Program-made: the position numbers and the translations under genes
Notes under the pieces: generated by a model
What the model was told of the DNA's origin: nothing
The model's database searches: none
What the model saw: only the letters and a program-made list of their open reading frames with translations
Part shown: positions 26,912 through 35,686 of the stretch, piece by piece
Position numbering within the stretch: position 1 is the first letter of the stretch
Layout of the letters: each line of letters begins with the position of its first letter
Assembly: GCA_041396685.1 (NCBI GenBank)
Contig: JAWKYD010000015.1
Location: 127,302-191,301 of the forward strand
Direction of reading: 5' to 3'
Origin: JAUIAI01 sp041396685
Lineage (GTDB): Bacteria; Pseudomonadota; Gammaproteobacteria; Burkholderiales; Burkholderiaceae_E
DNA: 64,000 nt

Positions 26912-27867
26912 AGAAACCCAAAGGACTCGGCCAAGGCCTGGATGCCCTGCTCGGCGACGAGAACGGGCCTGCAACCACCGGCTCCCTGCCTGAGCGCAGT
27001 GACGAACCCCCGCGCGACCAGGTCATCGACCTGGCGCTGGACGCCGTACGGCAGGGCAAGTATCAACCGCGCGTGGTCTTCGACGACGACGCGCTCGAAT
27101 CGTTGACGGACTCGGTACGTCAGCACGGCATCATGCAGCCGATTCTCGTGCGCGCCCTCGAGCGTCCGGAACCCGGCAGCGCGTCGCGTTACGAGATAGT
27201 GGCCGGCGAGCGCCGCTATCGCGCGGCCGAGCGCGCCGGCCTGGCGAGCGTACCCGCCATCGTCGTCGATCTGGACGATCGTCAGACCCTGTCGATGGCG
27301 TTGATTGAGAACATCCAGCGCGAAGATCTGAATCCGATCGAAGAGGCGCTTGCGATCCGGCGCCTGATCGAGGAGTTCGCCTACACACATGAAACCGCGG
27401 CAGCCGCGATCGGCCGCTCGCGTAGCGCCACGACCAATCTGCTGCGTCTGTTGAATCTGCCCGATTCGGTACAACGCACCCTGGCAAGCGGCCTGATCGA
27501 CATGGGCCACGGCCGCGCGCTGCTCGCACTCGACCCCGCGGACCAAGCCATGCTCGGCCGTCAGATCATCGAGGAACGACTGTCAGTGCGCGAAACCGAG
27601 AGCCGCGTCGCGCAGTGGCTGGCCAATCGAGGTCAGTCCGCGCCCGCCGAGAGCGACGGCCGCAAGAGCCTCGGGGCGCGCCAGGCGCCCGATCCCGATG
27701 TGCAACGCCTGCAGAACCGGCTCTCGGATTTGCTCGCCGCGCCGGTGGCGCTACGCACCAACACCCGCGGCGGCGGGCGGCTGTCCATCCGTTTCAGCAA
27801 TGCCGAGCAATTCGAGGGCTTGATCGAGCGCATGGGCCTGCAATCGCTGCTGGCGGGCGACGATTGA
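26908..27867 (+). CDS. parB: Chromosome partitioning protein ParB (CTP-dependent parS-binding clamp)
   Basis: A 319-residue chromosomal ParB. The N-terminal ParA-stimulating peptide GLGQGLDALLG is at residues 6-16. The CTP-binding C-motif GERRYRAAERAG starts at 100 and the phosphate-contacting ENIQREDLNPIEEA at 134. The helix-turn-helix covers about 161-183 with the recognition-helix region GRSRSATTNLLRLL. A linker (about 240-262) leads to the C-terminal dimer domain with the LSIRFSNAEQFEGLIERM end. It is expected to bind the many parS copies upstream, load as a sliding clamp and spread. No feature of the protein itself looks aberrant. Confidence 0.96.
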   Translation: MKKPKGLGQGLDALLGDENGPATTGSLPERSDEPPRDQVIDLALDAVRQGKYQPRVVFDDDALESLTDSVRQHGIMQPILVRALERPEPGSASRYEIVAGERRYRAAERAGLASVPAIVVDLDDRQTLSMALIENIQREDLNPIEEALAIRRLIEEFAYTHETAAAAIGRSRSATTNLLRLLNLPDSVQRTLASGLIDMGHGRALLALDPADQAMLGRQIIEERLSVRETESRVAQWLANRGQSAPAESDGRKSLGARQAPDPDVQRLQNRLSDLLAAPVALRTNTRGGGRLSIRFSNAEQFEGLIERMGLQSLLAGDD

Positions 27868-27961
27868 CGCGGTTCGGGCAAGTCCGCCCGGCAGTGCCGG
27901 AGCCCTTCGCGCGAATGCGACATTGTTAACGTTCCTCGTGAGTAACCACCTACCACGAGCT

Positions 27962-27991
27962 TTGACGCAGCGCCACATCACCGGCTATACT
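27962..27991 (+). promoter_or_regulatory. Sigma-70-type promoter of the atp operon
   Basis: TTGACG at 27962-27967 and TATACT at 27986-27991 with an 18-base spacer, 45 bases before the atpI start. One mismatch per hexamer; the best promoter match I found in the window. Confidence 0.65.
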
Positions 27992-28036
27992 CGACGGTCT
28001 TTGTCCGCTTCAGCCTGACCGGTCGGGCCCAAGCAG

Positions 28037-28432
28037 ATGTTCGTCGCCGTTGCCCTTCAAGTGGTTTCGATCCTGGTGCTCTCGGTGGCCGCCTGGTTGG
28101 TGTTCGGGTCCGGACACGCGATTTCGTTGCTCGCCGGAGGTTTGGCGGCAACGGTGCCAAACGCGCTGTTTGCGTTTCGGCTCTCGCTCAACAAGGGTCG
28201 CTCGCCGGAGTCTTACCCGGTGGTGTTCTTTTTAGGCGAGTTCATCAAGATCGGCCTCACCGTCGCGCTGCTGGCGTTGATGGTGCGCTGGGCAGACCAC
28301 TGGCAGTGGCCGGCGGTCATGCTCGGGTTGATCGTGGCCCTGAAGGCGCCGTTGTTCGCAATCTGGCTGCTGGGCGACAAGACACCGGCATCGGAGTTGG
28401 ACGGCCAGTTGGCACGTTCCGAATCGAGATGA
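28037..28432 (+). CDS. atpI: ATP synthase accessory protein AtpI
   Basis: A 131-residue membrane protein with four hydrophobic segments, in the conserved position at the head of the atp operon. The family pattern is seen in the second segment (SLLAGGLAATVPNALFAFRLS) and the third (FFLGEFIKIGLTVALLALM). AtpI assists c-ring assembly and is not essential in bacteria studied. ATG 28037 follows directly on the promoter at 27962-27991. Confidence 0.85.
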   Translation: MFVAVALQVVSILVLSVAAWLVFGSGHAISLLAGGLAATVPNALFAFRLSLNKGRSPESYPVVFFLGEFIKIGLTVALLALMVRWADHWQWPAVMLGLIVALKAPLFAIWLLGDKTPASELDGQLARSESR

Positions 28433-28441
28433 CCACGAGGC

Positions 28442-28464
28442 GCTGACGCAGTCGCTGCGTCAGC
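28442..28464 (+). promoter_or_regulatory. Strong hairpin between atpI and atpB
   Basis: A perfect 10-base stem GCTGACGCAG / CTGCGTCAGC with a 3-base loop TCG, beginning 10 bases after the atpI stop. No T-tract follows, so it more likely stabilises an mRNA end or tunes relative expression than terminates. Confidence 0.5.
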
Positions 28465-28535
28465 ACGCAGTAAGCGACACAACCCAAAATTTCGGGTTGC
28501 CCAAGAATCTGACGAGTCGACGAGAAGTCTCACAA

Positions 28536-29423
28536 ATGACCGCCGCCGCCGCCACGCACGCCGCTACCGACGCAGCCGCCCACGCACCGACCCCCTCCGA
28601 GTACATCGTCCACCACCTGTCGCACCTGAACACATCGGGTCATGCGCAGAAGACGATCGTCGATTTCTCCATCGTGAACATCGATACGGTCATCTACTCG
28701 GTACTCCTGGGCGCCCTGATGTGCTGGTTGTTGCGCAAGGCCGCTCTGGCCATCCGCGCCGACCAGGTGCCCAACCGCTTCGTCAGCGCCATCGAGTCGC
28801 TGGTCGAATTCGTCCACGAGCAGGCGCGCAGCATCGTGCACGGCGACGTCAGCAAGATCGCGCCGCTGGCGTTGGCCACCTTCATCTGGATCGTGTTCAT
28901 GAACACCATGGACCTGCTTCCGGTGGATCTGCTGCCGCGCCTTGGCGAGCTGGTCGGCATCCACTACATGCGCGTGGTGCCCACTGCCGACCTGAACGCC
29001 ACCATGGCCATGTCGCTGACCGTGCTTGGTGCCTCGCTGTACTACGGCATCAAGATCAAAAAGCCGGGTGGCTTCGTGCACGAGCTGCTGGTCGCGCCGT
29101 TCGGTTCGTCGAAGAACCCGATCATCTTCATCATCATGGCGGTCATCAACTTCGTCATGCAGGTGATCGAGTACATCGCCAAGACGGTTTCGCTCGGCAT
29201 GCGACTGTTCGGCAACATGTACGCCGGCGAGCTGCTGTTCATGCTGATCGCACTACTGGGCGGCGCCTTCGCCTGGACCACGACGGGCTTCTTGCTCGGT
29301 GCCGGTCACGTGCTCGCGGGCACGGCCTGGGCGATCTTCCACATCCTGATCGTGCTGCTGCAGGCCTTCATCTTCATGATGCTGACCCTGGTCTACCTCG
29401 GTCAGGCGCACGAAGCTCACTGA
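28536..29423 (+). CDS. atpB: ATP synthase F0 subunit a
   Basis: A 295-residue integral membrane subunit that forms the proton half-channels next to the c-ring. The essential arginine lies in SLGMRLFGNMYAGELLF, and the C-terminal helix ends FIFMMLTLVYLGQAHE. ATG 28536 (MTAAAATHA) is chosen over the in-frame ATG 13 codons upstream because GAGAAG lies about 8 bases before it. A 9-base-stem hairpin at 29431-29459 separates it from atpE. Confidence 0.95.
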   Translation: MTAAAATHAATDAAAHAPTPSEYIVHHLSHLNTSGHAQKTIVDFSIVNIDTVIYSVLLGALMCWLLRKAALAIRADQVPNRFVSAIESLVEFVHEQARSIVHGDVSKIAPLALATFIWIVFMNTMDLLPVDLLPRLGELVGIHYMRVVPTADLNATMAMSLTVLGASLYYGIKIKKPGGFVHELLVAPFGSSKNPIIFIIMAVINFVMQVIEYIAKTVSLGMRLFGNMYAGELLFMLIALLGGAFAWTTTGFLLGAGHVLAGTAWAIFHILIVLLQAFIFMMLTLVYLGQAHEAH

Positions 29424-29521
29424 GTTTCCGTCGGCGCTGTCCACGCGGGTCAGCGCCGGCGACACAGCTTTATCCATCACTTGAACCACCACTAGCTTTC
29501 GAGCTCTACTGAGGAGTCATC

Positions 29522-29764
29522 ATGACCAACGTTGCTCTTGTCGCGGTTGCTGCCGGTCTCATCATCGGTCTGGGTGCGCTGGGTGCCTGTATCGGCATCG
29601 GCATCATGGGCGGCAAATACATGGAAGGCGCCGCCCGTCAGCCCGAGCTGATGGACAAGCTCCAGACCAAGATGTTCCTGCTGGCCGGTCTGATCGACGC
29701 CGCGTTCCTGATCGGTGTCGGTATCGCGATGCTGTTCTCGTTCGCCAACCCCTTCCAGGGCTGA
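29522..29764 (+). CDS. atpE: ATP synthase F0 subunit c
   Basis: An 80-residue hairpin of two membrane helices. The polar loop has Arg39-Gln40-Pro41, and the proton-carrying carboxylate is Asp59 in GLIDAAFLIG. The residues around it show no sodium-binding signature. GAGGAG lies 6-11 bases before ATG 29522, the strong ribosome site expected for the most abundant subunit. Confidence 0.96.
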   Translation: MTNVALVAVAAGLIIGLGALGACIGIGIMGGKYMEGAARQPELMDKLQTKMFLLAGLIDAAFLIGVGIAMLFSFANPFQG

Positions 29765-29820
29765 TCGTCGGGCTGCTTGAAACCCGAGCTTCCGATCAAC
29801 TTGTAAAGAGGGGGTGAGTC

Positions 29821-30294
29821 GTGTATCTCAACGCGACACTGTTCATCCAGATCATCGTTTTTGCGATTCTCTGGTGGTTCGTGGCCAAGTATGTGTGGCC
29901 GCCGATCACCACCGCGCTCGATGAGCGCGCGAAGCGAATCGCCGATGGTCTGGCCGCGGCCGACAAGGCCAAGGTCGAGCTGGCCGCTGCCGAGCGCCGC
30001 GTCGAGGCCGAACTGAAAGAGGCCCGTGCCGGTGCGGCCGAGGTCCGTTCCGGTGCCGAGAAGCAGGCCGCCGGCATCATCGATGCCGCCCGTGCCGAAG
30101 CTGCCCGCATCGTGACCGATGCACGCCGGCAGGCCGAGGAAGAAGCCGGGCTCGCCATGCAGCGTGCCCGTGAGGAGCTGCAGGATCAGGTCGCGAACCT
30201 GGCCGTGGCCGGCGCCGAGCGCATTCTGCGCAGCGAGATCGATGCCTCGCGCCACGCCGAGCTGCTCAACAACCTCAAGAGCGAGCTGCGCTGA
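29821..30294 (+). CDS. atpF: ATP synthase F0 subunit b
   Basis: A 157-residue subunit: one N-terminal membrane helix (FIQIIVFAILWWFVAKYVWPP), then a long Ala/Glu/Arg-rich coiled coil that forms the peripheral stalk to F1. It starts with GTG 29821, preceded by GAGGGGGTGA. The conserved VWPPITTALDER join between membrane and stalk is intact. Confidence 0.94.
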   Translation: MYLNATLFIQIIVFAILWWFVAKYVWPPITTALDERAKRIADGLAAADKAKVELAAAERRVEAELKEARAGAAEVRSGAEKQAAGIIDAARAEAARIVTDARRQAEEEAGLAMQRAREELQDQVANLAVAGAERILRSEIDASRHAELLNNLKSELR

Positions 30295-30299
30295 CCGAC

Positions 30300-30833
30300 A
30301 TGGCCGAATCACTCACCATCGCCCGCCCGTACGCCGAGGCCGCTTTCAAGCTGGCCAGCGAACAGGGCAATCTGGCCGGCTGGGGTGACTTGCTCGCCAA
30401 TCTGGCCGCGATCAGCACCGATCCCACCGCCGTGACCCTGGCATCCAGTCCGAGCCTTCGCAGCGAGCAGATCGCGTCGGCTCTGAGTGGCATGCTTGGT
30501 GATCTCAACGACCAGCAACGCAATTTCGTCGCGGTGCTGGCCGAGAATCACCGGCTGATGGTGGCGCCGGAGATCGCCGATCTGTACAAGGCCTTGCGAA
30601 ACAAGGCCGAAGGGGCGGTCGAGGCGGTCGTGCAGTCGGCCTTCGAGGTCAGCGACGCGCAGTTGGCCGACATCGTGGCCACGCTCGAAAGCAAAACCGG
30701 CCGCAAGGTCAACGCCCGTGTCGAACTGGCGCCCGAACTCATCGGTGGCGTATCGATTCGCATCGGGGACGAAGTGATGGATGCCTCGGTGCGCGGCAAG
30801 CTCTCGCAGCTCGCAGCCAGCCTGAAAGTCTGA
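30300..30833 (+). CDS. atpH: ATP synthase F1 subunit delta
   Basis: A 177-residue delta subunit linking the b stalk to the top of the alpha/beta hexamer. It opens with the family pattern ARPYAEAAFKLA and ends with LIGGVSIRIGDEVMDASVRGKL. Five bases separate it from atpF. Confidence 0.94.
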   Translation: MAESLTIARPYAEAAFKLASEQGNLAGWGDLLANLAAISTDPTAVTLASSPSLRSEQIASALSGMLGDLNDQQRNFVAVLAENHRLMVAPEIADLYKALRNKAEGAVEAVVQSAFEVSDAQLADIVATLESKTGRKVNARVELAPELIGGVSIRIGDEVMDASVRGKLSQLAASLKV

Positions 30834-30856
30834 GTCCGAAAGGGCAGGAGCTACGT

Positions 30857-32395
<1,539 letters not shown>

Positions 32396-32451
32396 TCCGC
32401 CCATCGGGCCGGGCGTAAACCGTCCGGCCCCGCGACTACGGAAGTTTCGGA

Positions 32452-33321
32452 ATGCCCAGTTCCAAGGAAATCCGCACCAAGATCCGCAGCGTGCAAAACA
32501 CGCGCAAGATCACCAAGGCCATGGAGATGGTCGCGGCGTCCAAGATGCGCAAGGCGCAGGACCGCATGCAGAAAGCGCGGCCCTATGCCGAGAAGGTGCG
32601 CAATATCGCCGCCCATCTGGCCAACGCGAACCCCGAGTACCGTCACCCGTTCCTGGTTGACCACGACTCGATCAAAGCGGCCGGTATGATCGTCGTCACG
32701 ACCGACAAGGGTCTTTGCGGTGGTTTGAACACCAACCTCCTGCGCGCGGTCACGCAGAAGCTCAAGGAGCTCACCGACGCGGGCGAGAAGGTGATCACCA
32801 CCGCCATCGGCAACAAGGGCTTCGGCTTTCTGAACCGCATCGGCGCGGACATCGTCTCGCATGCGGTACAGCTCGGTGATACGCCCCACCTGGATACCCT
32901 GATCGGCCCGATCAAGGTGCAGCTTGACGCCTATACCCGCGGCGAGATCGACCAGGTGTTTCTCTGCTACACGCGCTTCATCAACACGATGAAGCAGGAG
33001 CCCGTGATAGAGCAGTTGTTGCCGCTCAGTGCCGAGCGGCTCAGCGGTGACTCGCGCGAGTACTCCTGGGACTACCTCTATGAACCCGATGCGCAGAGCG
33101 TGCTCGACGACCTGCTGCTTCGCTACATCGAGGCGCTGGTCTACCAGGCATTGGCCGAGAACATGGCATCGGAGCAGTCGGCGCGCATGGTGGCCATGAA
33201 GGCGGCCTCCGACAATGCGAACACGCTGATCAAGGAACTGAACCTCTCCTACAACAAGGCCCGTCAGGCCGCGATCACGAAGGAACTCTCCGAGATCGTG
33301 GGTGGCGCGGCGGCGGTCTGA
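32452..33321 (+). CDS. atpG: ATP synthase F1 subunit gamma
   Basis: A 289-residue rotor shaft. The N-terminal helix region KEIRTKIRSVQNTRKITKAMEMVAASKMRKAQ and the C-terminal helix MKAASDNANTLIKELNLSYNKARQAAITKELSEIVGGA are both complete and form the coiled-coil shaft. Confidence 0.97.
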   Translation: MPSSKEIRTKIRSVQNTRKITKAMEMVAASKMRKAQDRMQKARPYAEKVRNIAAHLANANPEYRHPFLVDHDSIKAAGMIVVTTDKGLCGGLNTNLLRAVTQKLKELTDAGEKVITTAIGNKGFGFLNRIGADIVSHAVQLGDTPHLDTLIGPIKVQLDAYTRGEIDQVFLCYTRFINTMKQEPVIEQLLPLSAERLSGDSREYSWDYLYEPDAQSVLDDLLLRYIEALVYQALAENMASEQSARMVAMKAASDNANTLIKELNLSYNKARQAAITKELSEIVGGAAAV

Positions 33322-33370
33322 CGGCGCAGGCGCTCGGACCAGGAACTCATCGGAAACAGGAAACGAAGCA

Positions 33371-34795
33371 ATGTCTCAAGGTCAAGTCGTTCAGTGCATC
33401 GGCGCGGTGGTCGATATCCAGTTCCCACGCAATGCGATGCCCAAGGTCTACGATGCCCTCACGCTGGATGTCGATGCCACCAACACGCTGGTCGAGAGCG
33501 GTCTGACCTTCGAGGTTCAGCAGCAGCTGGGCGACGGCGTGGTGCGCACCATTGCACTGGGTTCGTCCGACGGCATCCGCCGCGGTATGTCGGTGACCAA
33601 CACGGGCAAGGGCATCTCGGTGCCGGTCGGTCCGGGCGTGCTCGGCCGCGTCATGGACGTGCTCGGCCGCCCCATCGACGAGCGCGGCGACATCCCCACC
33701 GACGAGCGTCGTGAGATCCACCAGGTTGCACCGAAGTTCGACGAACTGTCGCCGTCGGTCGAACTGCTCGAGACCGGGATCAAGGTTATCGACCTGATCT
33801 GCCCGTTTGCCAAAGGCGGCAAGGTCGGCCTGTTCGGCGGCGCCGGCGTGGGCAAGACCGTGAACATGCTCGAGCTGATCAACAACATCGCGAAAGAGCA
33901 CTCGGGTCTGTCGGTGTTCGCCGGCGTCGGCGAGCGCACCCGTGAGGGCAACGACTTCTATCACGAGATGTCGGACGCCAAGGTCATCGTGCAGGACGAC
34001 CTCAGCCAGTCCAAGGTGGCGATGGTCTTCGGCCAGATGAACGAGCCGCCGGGCAACCGTCTGCGCGTGGCGCTCACCGGCCTGACCATGGCCGAGCGCT
34101 TCCGCGACGAAGGCCGCGACATCCTGTTCTTCGTCGACAACATCTATCGCTACACCCTGGCCGGTACCGAGGTCTCGGCGCTGCTCGGTCGTATGCCGTC
34201 GGCGGTGGGCTATCAGCCGACGCTGGCGGAAGAAATGGGCCGTCTGCAAGAGCGCATTACCTCGACCAAGACCGGTTCGATCACCTCGATCCAGGCTGTG
34301 TACGTGCCTGCGGACGACCTGACCGATCCGTCGCCGGCCACCACCTTCGGCCACCTCGACGCCACCGTCGTGCTGTCGCGAGATATCGCGTCGCTGGGTA
34401 TCTACCCGGCTGTGGACCCGCTGGATTCGACCAGCCGCCAGATCGACCCGAACACGATCGGTGAAGAGCACTACCAGACCACGCGCGCCGTGCAGTCGAC
34501 CCTGCAGCGATACAAAGAACTGCGCGACATCATCGCCATTCTGGGCATGGACGAACTCTCGCCGGAAGACAAACTGGCCGTGTCCCGTGCCCGGAAGATC
34601 CAGCGCTTCCTGTCGCAGCCGTTCCACGTGGCCGAGGTGTTCACCGGTTCGCCGGGCAAGTATGTGCCTCTGAAGGAAACCATTCGTGGCTTCCAGATGA
34701 TCGTCAACGGCGAGTGTGACAGTCTGCCCGAACAGGCTTTTTACATGGTCGGCACGATCGACGAGGCCTTCGAAAAGGCCAAGACGCTGAAGTAA
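33371..34795 (+). CDS. atpD: ATP synthase F1 subunit beta
   Basis: A 474-residue catalytic subunit. P-loop GGAGVGKT is at residues 156-163, the catalytic Glu is in GVGERTREGNDFY, and LFFVDNIYRYTLAG plus the DELSPEDKL loop follow. ATG 33371 (MSQGQVVQCIGAVVDIQF) is the family start; the frame is open upstream into the end of atpG but without similarity. Confidence 0.97.
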   Translation: MSQGQVVQCIGAVVDIQFPRNAMPKVYDALTLDVDATNTLVESGLTFEVQQQLGDGVVRTIALGSSDGIRRGMSVTNTGKGISVPVGPGVLGRVMDVLGRPIDERGDIPTDERREIHQVAPKFDELSPSVELLETGIKVIDLICPFAKGGKVGLFGGAGVGKTVNMLELINNIAKEHSGLSVFAGVGERTREGNDFYHEMSDAKVIVQDDLSQSKVAMVFGQMNEPPGNRLRVALTGLTMAERFRDEGRDILFFVDNIYRYTLAGTEVSALLGRMPSAVGYQPTLAEEMGRLQERITSTKTGSITSIQAVYVPADDLTDPSPATTFGHLDATVVLSRDIASLGIYPAVDPLDSTSRQIDPNTIGEEHYQTTRAVQSTLQRYKELRDIIAILGMDELSPEDKLAVSRARKIQRFLSQPFHVAEVFTGSPGKYVPLKETIRGFQMIVNGECDSLPEQAFYMVGTIDEAFEKAKTLK

Positions 34796-34858
34796 CCGGT
34801 TCGCGATGCCGGGAGCTCGTGGAGCCCCCGGGAACCGGCCACCGAACGGAACCAGATC

Positions 34859-35278
34859 ATGGCAAATACGATCCACGTCGATGTGGTCAGCGCCGAACAG
34901 TCCATCTTCGAGGGCGAAGCCGAGTTCGTGGCTTTGCCGGGCGAAGCTGGCGAGCTCGGTATTTATCCCCAGCATATTCCACTGATCACGCGCATTCGCC
35001 CCGGCGCGGTGCGGATCCAGATGCCCGGCAAGGCCAACGAAGAATTCGTCTTCGTGGCAGGCGGCATTCTTGAAGTGCAACCGCACCGCGTGACAGTGCT
35101 CGCGGATACCGCTATTCGCGGTGCCGATCTCGACGAAGCCAAGGCTGCCGAGGCCCAGAAGGCCGCCGAGGAGGCCATGGCGAATGCCAAGAGCGACATC
35201 GACTTCGCCAAGGCGCAATCGGAATTCGCCATCATGGCCGCCCAAATTGCTGCCATCCGGAAGCTGCGAGGCAAGTAA
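34859..35278 (+). CDS. atpC: ATP synthase F1 subunit epsilon
   Basis: A 139-residue epsilon subunit: N-terminal beta sandwich (ALPGEAGELGIYPQHIPLITRIRPG) and C-terminal inhibitory helical hairpin ending IAAIRKLRGK. It is the last gene of the operon, 40 bases before an intrinsic terminator. Confidence 0.95.
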   Translation: MANTIHVDVVSAEQSIFEGEAEFVALPGEAGELGIYPQHIPLITRIRPGAVRIQMPGKANEEFVFVAGGILEVQPHRVTVLADTAIRGADLDEAKAAEAQKAAEEAMANAKSDIDFAKAQSEFAIMAAQIAAIRKLRGK

Positions 35279-35317
35279 GCGCTAACCAACGTCGGTTCGA
35301 TCCGATGCTAACGAACA

Positions 35318-35341
35318 GGGAGCCGATGGCTCCCTTTTTTT
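35318..35341 (+). terminator. Intrinsic terminator of the atp operon
   Basis: A 7-base stem GGGAGCC / GGCTCCC, 3-base loop GAT, followed directly by seven T residues. Confidence 0.9.
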
Positions 35342-35510
35342 GTGCGTCCCCTGTGCGGCTAGCGGGCCAGGGTCGACTCGTCACGTGATCGGCGGGGTCG
35401 GCCGCCCTCATCGCTGAATCGTTGAGCCCTGATGGCGCCGTGGGCGCCGGGACGCTTCGCGCGTCCTACTCCGACGAGGCAGGGCACGACGGCTGGAACC
35501 AGACTGCGAG

Positions 35511-35530
35511 TTATCCCAAAGTTATCCACA
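35511..35530 (+). promoter_or_regulatory. DnaA-box-like pair in the atpC downstream gap
   Basis: TTATCCACA at 35522-35530 matches the DnaA-box consensus; TTATCCCAA at 35511-35519 is a poorer copy 11 bases before it. The surrounding gap (35342-35686, 345 bases) holds no gene I can support and nothing else recognisable. Confidence 0.4.
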
Positions 35531-35686
35531 GGTGCTGGGCGACAACGCATCGCCGAACACCGACGCAACAGTTGTGCGCACCAAAACCACAGCGCCGGCC
35601 GACCAATGTCGCGACGCGACCGCCCATCCTGTTCTGGTAAGCCTTGAGTCGACGCTCGGGCGGCCATCGGATACCGTGCGTTCATC

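Noticed and set aside
34620..34635. parS-like CGTTCCACGTGGCCGA inside atpD
   Set aside because: Only the left half resembles a site, and the bases encode a conserved stretch of the beta subunit (FHVAEVF).
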